A program made the translations under genes and the position numbers. The notes below the pieces were generated by a model. That model did no database searches. It had not been told where the DNA came from and was given only the letters and a program-made list of their open reading frames with translations. Of a stretch of DNA of 64,000 nucleotides, positions 16,916 to 25,981 are shown piece by piece (positions within the stretch are counted from its first letter, which is position 1; each line of letters starts with the position of its first letter). Source of the DNA: Dyadobacter tibetensis Y620-1 (lineage in GTDB: Bacteria; Bacteroidota; Bacteroidia; Cytophagales; Spirosomataceae); assembly GCF_000566685.1 (NCBI RefSeq), contig NZ_AZQN01000004.1, forward strand, positions 186,001-250,000, given 5' to 3'.

Positions 16916-18301
16916 ATGAATTACCAAGAACTGATAAGAATACTGCTCATCTGGACCATTGTCACCACTTGTATAGGCCCCTTAAAGGCACAGCAACAAT
17001 GGACATATGACTTTAATAACGGATTATTGCCTATTGAAAGCGGGGGGCCAGCCCTTAAAGTTTTGGGAAATCCTGGTAAATTTGTAAAAGAAGATATTCC
17101 TGATACTGAATATTTGCAGCGGACCGTGTATCAGTTCGAAGAAAACAGTGGTTTGCAGTTTAATAATGCCCTTACCAAAGGCTTTCTTAGCAAATCCTTT
17201 ACCGTGGAGCTATATTTCAAAATGAACAAGCTCGACAGCTGGAAAAGAATATTAGATTTCAAAAATCGTAAAAGTGATTATGGGAGCTATATCTACGATG
17301 GCAAACTTAACTTTTACGATTATGCTATTAGTGAAAAGGCCCCAGTTCGCGCCAACCAATATGTGCATTATGTATATTCCCGCGATTTTGAGACTAAAAC
17401 CATCAAAATGTATATCAATGGGCAGTCCAAAGTTGAGTTTACCGATCCGGGTACTGAAGGAATCTTAGATGCCGATCAGGTATTAAATATTTTTCAGGAT
17501 GATCTGATCGCAAACCATGAGGCCAGTGCCGGCTCCGTGGCTCTCATCCGCCTTTATGACCGGGTGATGACCCCTGTGTTTATTCGTAGAAGCTACCACA
17601 GCCTGCGGCGTCCACAGCAAAAAACCATGGCTGAAACCCCTCCCGAAACTGTTGAAGAAAAGCTACCCGAGATAAATATCAGTGCTCCGAAAATTTCGAA
17701 TGTCACCGGAAAGGTCTATGACGGTAATAATTTACAGCCCGTTAATGATGCCGACATATTGGTAAGGAAGGCAGAAGATAACAGCTTGGTAGCCCAGGCG
17801 AAAACAGTTGACGGAAATTTTTCTTTCGATCTGCTACCCTTTCAAAACTACCAGATCACCGCTCAGGCAGAAGGCTTTTATCTTCGCAGCATTCCTATCA
17901 GAACCAAAAGCAGGAATGAAGAAATCAAGTCGTTAATCAGCCTGAGTCCCGATAAAAATACGACTCCGTTAGCGACCTTATTCTTCGATCAAAGCGAACA
18001 AACTTTAAGCACCGAAGCTACGGCTCAGCTCGATGCAATGGTCGCCTATTTTAAAGAACATCCAAAATTGAGGATTTTTATTAAGGGGCATACCGACAAT
18101 CTGGGTGATTTCGCTCAGAACCTCGCCTTGTCTGAAGCTCGTGTAGACATGTGCAAACAATACCTGATTGACCGGGGAATAGAAGCTCATAGAATCAGCG
18201 GAAAAGGTTATGGCCCTGCCCAGCCCCTAAGAGCCAATAATACAGAATCGTTAAGAAAAATGAACCGTCGCGTGGAGATTTGGAAGTCCAGTGTCCTATA
18301 A
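16916..18301 (+). CDS. OmpA family protein with LamG-like and carboxypeptidase-regulatory-like domains
   Basis: A 461-residue exported protein. The signal peptide ends near LKAQQQW. Residues about 25-225 form a LamG/concanavalin-A-like jelly roll (FTVELYFKMNKLDSWKRIL, FIRRSYHSL near its end). A proline/glutamate-rich linker follows, then a beta-sandwich of the carboxypeptidase-regulatory type at about 262-340 (VTGKVYDGNNLQPVNDADI). Residues about 350-461 are an OmpA C-terminal domain, with IFIKGHTDNLGDFAQNLALS and RRVEIW binding peptidoglycan. It likely links the outer membrane or surface to the wall. A -7-like box, TAATTTTG, ends five bases before the ATG. Confidence 0.85.
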   Translation: MNYQELIRILLIWTIVTTCIGPLKAQQQWTYDFNNGLLPIESGGPALKVLGNPGKFVKEDIPDTEYLQRTVYQFEENSGLQFNNALTKGFLSKSFTVELYFKMNKLDSWKRILDFKNRKSDYGSYIYDGKLNFYDYAISEKAPVRANQYVHYVYSRDFETKTIKMYINGQSKVEFTDPGTEGILDADQVLNIFQDDLIANHEASAGSVALIRLYDRVMTPVFIRRSYHSLRRPQQKTMAETPPETVEEKLPEINISAPKISNVTGKVYDGNNLQPVNDADILVRKAEDNSLVAQAKTVDGNFSFDLLPFQNYQITAQAEGFYLRSIPIRTKSRNEEIKSLISLSPDKNTTPLATLFFDQSEQTLSTEATAQLDAMVAYFKEHPKLRIFIKGHTDNLGDFAQNLALSEARVDMCKQYLIDRGIEAHRISGKGYGPAQPLRANNTESLRKMNRRVEIWKSSVL

Positions 18302-18308
18302 AAGATAA

Positions 18309-18330
18309 AGCCACCTCAAATGAGATGGCT
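18309..18330 (+). terminator. Hairpin after the LamG/OmpA gene
   Basis: AGCCA-CTC with GAG-TGGCT around AAAT (one C/A mismatch), eight bases after the stop codon. No T-run follows, so it may protect the 3' end and not itself terminate. Confidence 0.4.
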
Positions 18331-19001
18331 ATATACTGACTATTCCTAAACCCTTAACCTTTTCTTATCTTTATCAGATAAATCCGGTTAGTTATTCTTC
18401 AAAGCGTCGTGGCAATGACATTTACCTAACCAATCTGACTATATTTTTATTTTTCTAATTTTTGTACCTTTAATTCTTACTTCAGTCACTTATATTAACA
18501 TATACTGATGTAAAACAGTTGCAAGCTTTTTTATTTTTTCCTCCTTGAGGCCCTCATTTGGTCATAAAATCATACTTATGACGGTATTTCAGGGATAAGT
18601 AACAAAAATATTTCTATTTTTTTTCAATTTTATTTCGCCAGCTATACAATTTTTTATCTCTTCACTTCTGTCCTCTTTACTAATTGCAGGTTTACCTCTA
18701 CTGCAATTTAAAGCTTTTATTACTACCAGGCGAAGGATCGTATTCTTACTGCTCCAATTCTCGGTTTAGTTCAATAAATCCCTCTCGAATTGACTATACA
18801 AATATCGCAATATATTTTGATAATAAAAATATCTAACATATCCATATCAACACCTCATTACCATATATAATTTCAAAAATCAGATAATCATAAAATATTA
18901 TTTCGATTTACTATTTTAATCAGAATCTAATATTAATTACTTACCAAAACCAAGAATTTTGTAAATTCTTTGAAAAATCATATTTTCTTGAAATAGTTAC
19001 A
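18331..19001. other. AT-rich intergenic region, about 670 bp, no gene seen
   Basis: This lies between the convergent LamG/OmpA and pth genes. It contains no open frame of note and no recognisable tRNA or known RNA. Visible small features are an inverted repeat, GTCATAA/TTATGAC (18561-18567 and 18576-18582), and a wider GGTTAG/CTAACC pair (18386-18391 and 18426-18431). Two convergent genes do not need so much space, so an unannotated small RNA is possible but not shown. Confidence 0.4.
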
Positions 19002-19568
19002 TCATTGGTTATAATTATTCATTGTGCGCTGTATACCTAAAGTACAAAAGGAGGTCACCATTTCACCAGCTTTATCCAAATGAAGGGGCAAAGTGATAAA
19101 CTCCTCATCTGTAAAGGGTTTGAGCACATAATCGACCTGACGGCCTCTGGAGAAATTATTATCGATGCCAAATCGGAGCCGGGCGTAGGACGAAGAAGCC
19201 AGCAGCTCTTCAATATTTCGAAGACCATTATGGCCTCCATGACTGCCCTTGGCCTTTAGGCGCAGGGTACCAAAAGGGAGCTGTAATTCATCTACGAGAA
19301 CTAATAGATTTTCATGGGGAATTTTAAATTGGTCGAGGTAATAGCGAATGGCTTTACCACTCAAATTCATATAGGTGGTGGGCTTGATAAAGCAAATTTG
19401 CCTGCCTTTATATTTCCACTCGGCTACAAAGGCCAGCTTTTCGAAAGAAAATTTAAAATCGTGTTGAGCCGCTAAGCGGTCTAAAATCATAAAACCTATA
19501 TTATGACGAGTAAAAGCATACTCCGGGCCAATGTTTCCCAACCCAGCAATAAGATATTTCATTTGCAA
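19002..19568 (-). CDS. pth: Peptidyl-tRNA hydrolase
   Basis: A 188-residue cytoplasmic enzyme that releases peptides from dropped-off peptidyl-tRNA. The N-terminal YLIAGLGNIGPEYAFTRHNIG carries the conserved Asn and the catalytic His (His22, or 20 if counted from the second Met). PTTYMNLSG, VDELQLPFGTLRLKAKGS and HGGHNGLRNI complete the bacterial Pth signature. A start at the second Met (19562) would match the family better than the listed MQMK. The length is normal. The gene is divergent from pyrR. Confidence 0.95.
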   Translation of the reverse strand: MQMKYLIAGLGNIGPEYAFTRHNIGFMILDRLAAQHDFKFSFEKLAFVAEWKYKGRQICFIKPTTYMNLSGKAIRYYLDQFKIPHENLLVLVDELQLPFGTLRLKAKGSHGGHNGLRNIEELLASSSYARLRFGIDNNFSRGRQVDYVLKPFTDEEFITLPLHLDKAGEMVTSFCTLGIQRTMNNYNQ

Positions 19569-19707
19569 TATTTAATTAATTAATACAGATTTGTAAGGAA
19601 TCAATTACCAAAAATGATACCTTTAATCGGCAAGGTAAAGTATTAGAAAATTTTTGATTCTATTATCCTGTACTTAAATTTAGCCTAAAATTCAGGGAAT
19701 TTACAGC

Positions 19708-20247
19708 ATGACCCAAAAACGATTATTACTTAGCAGCCCCTTACTGGAAATAATGACGAGCCGGCTATGTCAGCAACTCATTGAGAATCATCAGAATTTT
19801 GATAATACGGTCGTAATGGGACTTCAACCCCGTGGCATTTATTTTGCAGATCGTATTGTCGCTGAACTTTCTCAACGCCTGGGGTACCCCGTACTAATTG
19901 GGCATTTAGATGCTACATTTTATCGTGACGATTTTCGCCGCCGTGACTCCCCTTTGGTGCCCAACAAAACGGATGTACCTTTCCTGATTGAAGGAAAACG
20001 TGTAATCCTGATCGATGATGTCCTTGCTAGTGGGCGCATGGTTCGTGCCGCATTGGACGCCATGACCGCCTTTGGCCGCCCTCAGGCAATCGAACTTCTC
20101 GTGCTCATCGACCGGCAGTATAACCGCGACCTTCCCATATCTCCCGATTATGTGGGCATGCAGGTAAATACTTTGGATAGTCAACGGGTTCAAGTAGAAT
20201 GGAAGGAACAAGGTTTCGAGTCCGATCATATATGGATGGTCGATTAG
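19708..20247 (+). CDS. pyrR: PyrR-type phosphoribosyltransferase (bifunctional pyr operon regulator/UPRTase)
   Basis: A 179-residue type I phosphoribosyltransferase. The PRPP-binding loop is VILIDDVLASGR (residues 99-110) followed by MVRAALDAM, very close to PyrR. The first loop MGLQPRGIYFADRI and the end region VDTLDSQRV-like NTLDSQRVQVEW also agree. In Firmicutes the protein binds pyr mRNA and controls attenuation; in Bacteroidota it may act mainly in uracil salvage. No other pyrimidine gene is next to it. The 139-bp divergent gap to pth should hold its promoter. The ATG at 19708 is unambiguous. Confidence 0.88.
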   Translation: MTQKRLLLSSPLLEIMTSRLCQQLIENHQNFDNTVVMGLQPRGIYFADRIVAELSQRLGYPVLIGHLDATFYRDDFRRRDSPLVPNKTDVPFLIEGKRVILIDDVLASGRMVRAALDAMTAFGRPQAIELLVLIDRQYNRDLPISPDYVGMQVNTLDSQRVQVEWKEQGFESDHIWMVD

Positions 20248-20287
20248 TACCGGGCATATAATCTACTCCCTGACCACTGCGCCTGAT

Positions 20288-21820
20288 TTAATCTTCCTGG
20301 ATGACCGAATCTATTTCACTGGTATCGTAGGTAAACTTGTTGATAAAATAGACCTCTCTTCCGTTTACGGTCGATGAGCTTCCCACGCGCTGCGTTCCAT
20401 AGGCTAGGAAATATTGTCCATACCAGGGAGACAAATAACTGTCGGCATCATTTAGCACCTTTTCACCCTCTGCCTTGGGTGTAATTTTAAACTTTTCACT
20501 GGTTGCAACGACTTCATTTCTGCGAATTACCTCGGTATGGATTTCGCCTTCCTGAGGATAGGCTAAAATAAAGTAATCCTTTACAGGCGTTACCTGAACC
20601 ATTTCCTGAAGTTCATAGCTTTCCAGATCCTTGATAGCAATACAATTATCCCAAAGAAATTTACCTTCCCGATCGAAAGCGCATACGATCGCGTGCGTAT
20701 ACTTATACCCCTCTAGCGTACGTCCATAGTATTGTCTACTAAGTCCGCTGGACACAATTGGCGTCGCCGTACGTTGATTGGGATAATACACCTCCGCTAC
20801 CAAAACTATTTCATTTTCTCTCTGAATAAGATCATGCACCAGCAAGCGATACCGAAATTTATTTTCCTTACCTAACTGTTCCCGCTTACCGATACGCTGC
20901 AAAACCTTGGCCTTTCGTTTTGGCTTCAGATAATTAAAAAAATTCTGCAACTGCGAAAAGGCAATAAATTCTGGTTTTCCGGGATCATTATCCTTTATAT
21001 GAGTCACATACAATCCCTGGGAATATTCCGTACAACCTATTGAATAATTACCAATCAAATAAGAATCATCCTCATTTAAAGGTACGATCTGTCCAGATAT
21101 AACACTATAACGTGGATCGCTTAAAGTGGTTTTTTTGAGTAACTTCCCTTCATAATTATAGGTTCTAATATCGAAAATGCAGTTTTTCCTTTTAAAGGCA
21201 TAAGTAGTAACGTTGATATTGCCACTCACTTCATCCAGCTCTACATTATTGATTTCGGTATTTTTTTCAAAAAGCCCGGGTAATACCCGGGTGGTGCCGT
21301 CGAAAAAGGAGTGGACAATTACTACAGGGCGGGATCGGTAATATCCAGAAACCAAAGCCTTGCTCCCGATGACCTTAAACTGCTGAACCTGAATTCCAGA
21401 CAAGAGATCTCCCTGAAAACCATCAAAAGCTCCGGTGCTATAATCCAACTGTAGAAAAAAGTAATGTTCCGTATCGGGTTGTGCAAAAAGCCAATAACCT
21501 TTCGTAGGTCCCTGAAAAGACATAATAGGCTTATACTTATTTTCTATTTTGTAATGACGCTTCCAAAGGGCTTGGAAAGCTGTATCGTATTTTACAAATT
21601 GCCATTCCTGATTCCTACTGGCATACCGCTCATTTCGTGTAAGGGTTAGTAACCCTTCTTCTCCCAGAGGGTATACTTCGAAAAACTCCGAATCATTGGA
21701 TTTTGCCGGTATCTCTATTCGGTCAGCCTGCAGGAGTTGCCCATAACCTGGTGTATGAATAATATAAATTAAACCAGTAAAAACAAGAATCAAAAGACGA
21801 TAAGCAAATATACATTTCAT
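20288..21820 (-). CDS. Secreted protein of unknown function (beta-propeller-like)
   Basis: A 510-residue protein with an N-terminal hydrophobic segment (about residues 7-22) and a likely cleavage near GYGQLL, so it is exported. I do not recognise a family. The body is made of repeated short strands with patterns such as GLLTLTRNE, KYDTAFQALWKRHY, DSYLIGNYS, AIVCAFDREGKFLWDNC and VTPVKDYFILAYPQEGEI, which resemble the blades of a propeller comparing stored and reported values. It is convergent with pyrR and divergent from argS. It could be an outer-membrane-associated or type IX-related protein, but no C-terminal secretion domain is evident. Confidence 0.65.
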   Translation of the reverse strand: MKCIFAYRLLILVFTGLIYIIHTPGYGQLLQADRIEIPAKSNDSEFFEVYPLGEEGLLTLTRNERYASRNQEWQFVKYDTAFQALWKRHYKIENKYKPIMSFQGPTKGYWLFAQPDTEHYFFLQLDYSTGAFDGFQGDLLSGIQVQQFKVIGSKALVSGYYRSRPVVIVHSFFDGTTRVLPGLFEKNTEINNVELDEVSGNINVTTYAFKRKNCIFDIRTYNYEGKLLKKTTLSDPRYSVISGQIVPLNEDDSYLIGNYSIGCTEYSQGLYVTHIKDNDPGKPEFIAFSQLQNFFNYLKPKRKAKVLQRIGKREQLGKENKFRYRLLVHDLIQRENEIVLVAEVYYPNQRTATPIVSSGLSRQYYGRTLEGYKYTHAIVCAFDREGKFLWDNCIAIKDLESYELQEMVQVTPVKDYFILAYPQEGEIHTEVIRRNEVVATSEKFKITPKAEGEKVLNDADSYLSPWYGQYFLAYGTQRVGSSSTVNGREVYFINKFTYDTSEIDSVIQED

Positions 21821-21968
21821 AAGTTTTATGGCGGGGTTGGATAATTAGCCTAATTTTGCACCAAAAAGCATAAGTTACTTCTTAATTTAGGAAATTAATT
21901 ACACTATTTAAGGTTTAGAAAAGTAATTTTACTTTTTCCATACAAATAGAAAAATTCAGACCAACTGC

Positions 21969-23747
21969 ATGACCACCGAATCGATAATTAAGGAGGATAT
22001 TAAAAAAGCAATTCTAGCTCAATTTGAATTGAGCGTGGAGGATATTGTACTACAACCAACGAAAAAGGAATTCGAAGGTTTTTATACTTTTGTAAGTTTT
22101 GCACTAAGCAAGTCCATACGTAAAGCTCCTGCTGAGATTGGGCAATTAATAGGCGCCTATTTGTTAGAACACTCTACCATTGTTTCAGACTTTAATGTCG
22201 TTCAGGGCTTTCTGAACATCAGCCTGAAGGATACTGTATGGCTTCAGACCATAGATCAGATATCGAAAAATGCACATTTTGGCAGTAGCGAACCTAATGG
22301 AGCCTCGGTAATGGTGGAGTTTTCCTCACCTAATACAAATAAACCCTTGCACCTGGGACATTTAAGAAACAATTTCCTCGGCGACTCTCTGGCTAAAATA
22401 CTGGAAACGAGTGGCTACCAGGTGGTAAAGACCTGCCTGGTCAACGATCGGGGCATTCATATCTGTAAATCCATGTTGGCGTATCAGTACCTGGGAAATG
22501 GAGAAACTCCTGAGACCGCTCAATTGAAAGGCGATCATCTCGCAGGCAAGTATTATGTTCTTTTTGATAAGGAATACAAGACCCAAATTAAGGACTTAAT
22601 CGCACAAGGAAAAACCCCGGAAGAGGCCGCCAAACAGGCTCCCTGGATGCAGGAAGCTCAAAAATTGCTACGTCTCTGGGAACAAGGGGACAAGGAAACG
22701 GTAGACCTTTGGCATAAGATGAATGGCTGGGTCTATGCCGGCTTTAACGAAACCTATACTAAAATAGGAGTCGAATTCGATAAAACATATTATGAGTCCG
22801 ATACCTATCTATTAGGAAAAGATATTATTGAAGAAGGACTAGAAAAAGGTGTATTCTTTAAAAAAGACGACCAGTCTGTTTGGGTGGACCTGACAGCGGA
22901 AGGCCTCGATGAGAAGCTTGTACTTCGTGGCGATGGCACTTCTGTATACATCACGCAAGACCTAGGCACGACTGAACTAAAATATAGCGAATATCATTCC
23001 AACAGATACTTATGGGTAGTAGGTAACGAGCAGGATTATCATTTCAAGGTACTCTTTGCGATACTAAAACGTTTGGGACGTACCTATGCACAAGAATGTC
23101 ATCATATCAGCTATGGTATGGTAGACCTACCCACAGGTAAAATGAAAAGTCGGGAAGGGACGGTGGTAGATGCCGACGATCTGGTAGCTCAGATGATCCA
23201 AACTGCCGCAGATAGAACTCAGGAACTTGGAAAAATTGAGGACTTCCAAAGTGAGGAGGCCAAATTGCTCTATCACCAGCTGGCCTTGGGGGCATTGAAA
23301 TATTTCTTGTTAAAGGTAGACCCAAAGAAAAGGATGTTATTCAACCCCGAAGAGTCTATTGATTTTCAAGGACACACAGGACCGTTTATTCAATATACCT
23401 ATGCTCGTATCCGCTCCATTGGCAGAAAGGCCGTGGCTACATCTATCCAAGGTGCCATTCCAGCAGCGGGCTATAGCTTGCACCCGGCGGAGCGAGAGCT
23501 AATATTCTTCCTGTCTCAGTATCCTCAAAAAGTAAAGGCCGCTGCGGAAGAGTTTGCACCCTCCATCATTTCTTTATATGCCTTCGAATTAGCGAAAGTC
23601 TATAATCAGTTTTATGCGGAAGTGTCTATTTTTGCTGATCCCAATCCGGAATCTGTACAATTTAGAATTGCCCTATCTGCGGCTGTGGCTAAAACAATCC
23701 AACATGCCTTAGGACTCTTAGGCATAGACGCACCCGAAAGAATGTAA
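21969..23747 (+). CDS. argS: Arginyl-tRNA synthetase
   Basis: A 592-residue class I aminoacyl-tRNA synthetase that charges tRNA-Arg. The N-terminal additional domain (about residues 1-100) is followed by the HIGH-type motif in FSSPNTNKPLHLGHLRNN, the KMSKS-equivalent MKSREGTVVDADDLV and a C-terminal DALR anticodon-binding domain (about 465-592, ending LGIDAPERM). The degenerate KMSKS is normal for ArgRS. It is a single-copy housekeeping gene with a clear ATG start. The preceding 148 bp hold the divergent promoters with the unknown secreted protein gene. Confidence 0.96.
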   Translation: MTTESIIKEDIKKAILAQFELSVEDIVLQPTKKEFEGFYTFVSFALSKSIRKAPAEIGQLIGAYLLEHSTIVSDFNVVQGFLNISLKDTVWLQTIDQISKNAHFGSSEPNGASVMVEFSSPNTNKPLHLGHLRNNFLGDSLAKILETSGYQVVKTCLVNDRGIHICKSMLAYQYLGNGETPETAQLKGDHLAGKYYVLFDKEYKTQIKDLIAQGKTPEEAAKQAPWMQEAQKLLRLWEQGDKETVDLWHKMNGWVYAGFNETYTKIGVEFDKTYYESDTYLLGKDIIEEGLEKGVFFKKDDQSVWVDLTAEGLDEKLVLRGDGTSVYITQDLGTTELKYSEYHSNRYLWVVGNEQDYHFKVLFAILKRLGRTYAQECHHISYGMVDLPTGKMKSREGTVVDADDLVAQMIQTAADRTQELGKIEDFQSEEAKLLYHQLALGALKYFLLKVDPKKRMLFNPEESIDFQGHTGPFIQYTYARIRSIGRKAVATSIQGAIPAAGYSLHPAERELIFFLSQYPQKVKAAAEEFAPSIISLYAFELAKVYNQFYAEVSIFADPNPESVQFRIALSAAVAKTIQHALGLLGIDAPERM

Positions 23748-23751
23748 GCAA

Positions 23752-23782
23752 TTGGTTTAGGCGGGCCTAGATAGTATATTTG
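23752..23782 (+). promoter_or_regulatory. Candidate promoter for the glutathione peroxidase gene
   Basis: TTG at 23752-23754 lies 20 bases before a perfect TAnnTTTG box, TATATTTG at 23775-23782. Both box and spacing match the Bacteroidota consensus. The predicted start near 23789 gives a leader of about 130 bases before the ATG at 23921. Confidence 0.5.
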
Positions 23783-23920
23783 AATCATTCGGGATCCGGA
23801 TAAAGTGCTGTCGTGAACATATGTCTCGGAACTTAAATAAATAATTCTTGACGAACAATCGAAGGCAATTGCGTGTTAAAATATTAAGTACTGCTTAACC
23901 AACCAACTAAAACAATATAT

Positions 23921-24505
23921 ATGGCATTTCTCCAATCTATTTTCGTAACTATCGCCTCTCTTATCACCGGATTATTTGCCGACAAATCTGCGGCCATTCA
24001 AAGACCTGTGGAGGCACGTACCGTGCAACAGACGCTATACGATTTTAAGGTAAAATCGTTGGTAGGTGGTCAGGTAGTTGATCTCGGCAAATACAAAGGC
24101 AAAAAAGTAGTTATTTTGAATGTAGCCTCCAAATGTGGTTACACCAAACAGTATGCTGACTGGGAGGCATTTAACAAAAAATATGGCAACGACGTTATCG
24201 TTTTAGGATTCCCTTCTAATAACTTTGGAGGTCAGGAGCCAGGAAGCGCTGAAGAAATTGCCACTTTTTGTTCCAAAACCTATGGCGTAACTTTTCCTAT
24301 GTTCGAAAAAGTAGAAGTGGTGGGTGAAAATCAAGCCCCGCTGTACAAATGGCTAAGTACCAAGTCGATGAATGGTTGGAATGACCAAACTCCATCATGG
24401 AATTTTTGCAAATATGTAATAAATGAACAAGGAGAACTCACCAACTTTTTTGCTTCGAAGGTATTACCTACGGACCCGGAATTTCTAAAATCCGTAAATC
24501 TTTAA
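23921..24505 (+). CDS. Glutathione peroxidase-like thiol peroxidase, exported or membrane-linked
   Basis: A 194-residue peroxidase of the GPx fold. The peroxidatic cysteine is Cys72 in NVASKCGYT, with FPSNNFGGQEPG (Gln) and WNFCKYV (Trp, Asn) completing the catalytic tetrad. A Cys replaces selenocysteine, so it probably uses thioredoxin. Unlike most cytosolic bacterial GPx (about 160 residues), it has an extra 33-residue N-terminus with a hydrophobic stretch (about 2-20), suggesting export or membrane attachment. The gene ends ten bases before the menA frame, and the two may share a transcript. Confidence 0.92.
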   Translation: MAFLQSIFVTIASLITGLFADKSAAIQRPVEARTVQQTLYDFKVKSLVGGQVVDLGKYKGKKVVILNVASKCGYTKQYADWEAFNKKYGNDVIVLGFPSNNFGGQEPGSAEEIATFCSKTYGVTFPMFEKVEVVGENQAPLYKWLSTKSMNGWNDQTPSWNFCKYVINEQGELTNFFASKVLPTDPEFLKSVNL

Positions 24506-24574
24506 AATAATAGTATGAAAGGGGTAGGTCTTCGATCTGCCTCTTTTTTAAACCAACTTTCCTCTTCTTTGATT

Positions 24575-25468
24575 ATGCAGCCCTGGATTGAAGCGGCGCG
24601 TCCCCGAACTTTGCCGCTTGCCCTGTCATGTATTCTGATGGGATGCTTTCTGGCCTATACTACAGGACCATTTAGCTGGACCATAGCAGTACTAAGCGTC
24701 CTTACCACTACCTTACTTCAGATTTTATCTAATTTTGCTAACGATTACGGAGATGCCGTAAATGGAAAAGATACAGCCCTACGGCAGGGGCCCAAACGTG
24801 CCGTTCATGCAGGCGAAATTAAGGCTTCAAGCATGTTGAGAGCAATTATTGTATTCTCTGTATTATCCTTGATCTCCGGGCTTACCCTATTATCCATCGC
24901 CTTGCACGATGCCCCTGCCAATACATTTTGGGTTTTCCTGGGTATTGGCATAGCCTGCATTCTGGCGGCTATCACCTATACCGCCGGCAAACGTCCCTAT
25001 GGGTATGCAGGTTTGGGCGACTTATCGGTCTTGATTTTTTTTGGATGGGTAGGCGTTATAGGAAGCAGCTACCTACATACCTTAGACTGGAATTGGGAAC
25101 TTTTACTACCGGCAACTACCTGTGGCTTATTTGCCGTCGCTGTCTTAAATATAAACAATATCAGAGACATAGATTCGGATAGGGCTACCGGAAAAAATTC
25201 TATACCCGTTCGCATTGGCCGGGAGGCAGCAATAAAATATCATTGGATTCTTATTTTGACTGGGATGGGGACCACTCTTCTCTACACGGCTCATCATTAT
25301 CAGGGATTCACCAGTTTGTTATATTTGCTCAGCTTCCCTCTGTTTTTAAAAAATGCCAGAGAAGTTTCCCGACTGACGGATCCGACTCTATTGGATCCCT
25401 ATTTAAAACAGATGGCTTTATCCACCTTGCTATTCGTTATTCTTTTTGGTTTGGGCAACATACTATAA
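24575..25468 (+). CDS. menA: 1,4-dihydroxy-2-naphthoate polyprenyltransferase
   Basis: An inner-membrane UbiA-family prenyltransferase that attaches a polyprenyl chain to DHNA to give demethylmenaquinone. The first aspartate-rich motif is in NFANDYGDAVNGKDT, followed by GPKRAVHAGEI, which is specific to MenA. The second is NNIRDIDSDRATGKNSIPVRIG. Eight or nine helices are visible. The frame also opens at ATG 24515, but that adds 20 residues before MQPWIEAARPRTLPLA, where MenA proteins usually begin, so I chose 24575. It implies menaquinone-based respiration. No other men gene is in the window. Confidence 0.92.
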   Translation: MQPWIEAARPRTLPLALSCILMGCFLAYTTGPFSWTIAVLSVLTTTLLQILSNFANDYGDAVNGKDTALRQGPKRAVHAGEIKASSMLRAIIVFSVLSLISGLTLLSIALHDAPANTFWVFLGIGIACILAAITYTAGKRPYGYAGLGDLSVLIFFGWVGVIGSSYLHTLDWNWELLLPATTCGLFAVAVLNINNIRDIDSDRATGKNSIPVRIGREAAIKYHWILILTGMGTTLLYTAHHYQGFTSLLYLLSFPLFLKNAREVSRLTDPTLLDPYLKQMALSTLLFVILFGLGNIL

Positions 25469-25981
25469 TGTTATCCTCAAATCGATATTGGATTTCCCAA
25501 AAATTTGCTTGTAACCTTCCCTTATAATTACCAGCATGAATGCCAGGCGGTTATTTTTAACCTACTAGAATTTTTTCTATTATTTTGTACAATTAAATGT
25601 ACAGTAATTATTGCACTTAATACATTTACTCCATTTATAATCAGCTGAAATATTTAAATCGCAGGTAGTTTTTAAATAAACTTCATCCAAAACTCATCTT
25701 AAAATAAGCCCGACTGAATTATTTAGTTCTTCAAAAAACTATTTATAATTTGCACAGCATTCCAGTGAAATCTCTGTTTTCGTTATTTTATATTATATAA
25801 TCAAAAAATATTTATATTAAAATACTTGGTAAAGATCAACAAATACTTAACTTCGATCCAAGAAAAAATTATTTTGACATAAACCCCATGTATATTGACG
25901 AATAAATACCAATTATATAACTACTTGGCTACTTTTGAGATTCCGTATTCCTCTTTATGAAAATTCAGCCTTGACCCTCTG
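25469..25981. other. AT-rich intergenic region, about 510 bp, upstream of the sensor kinase
   Basis: No gene is visible. Two TGTACA palindromes spaced by ATTAAA (25586-25603) make an 18-bp symmetrical site that could be an operator. A TAnnTTTG box, TACTTTTG, lies at 25930-25937, 44 bases before the kinase ATG, but without a clear TTTG at the right distance. Confidence 0.4.
25930..25937 (+). promoter_or_regulatory. Candidate -7 box for the hybrid sensor kinase gene
   Basis: TACTTTTG fits TAnnTTTG exactly and would start transcription near 25944. No convincing -33 element is at 19-21 bases, so the call rests on one box only. Confidence 0.3.

Noticed and set aside
18386-18431. GGTTAG/CTAACC pair as a small RNA hairpin
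   Set aside because: Only six pairs over a 34-base loop; not convincing.
25586-25603. Paired TGTACA sites as a defined operator
   Set aside because: TGTACA is short and palindromic by itself, the region is AT-rich, and there is no known regulator to match, so I mention it only under the intergenic entry.
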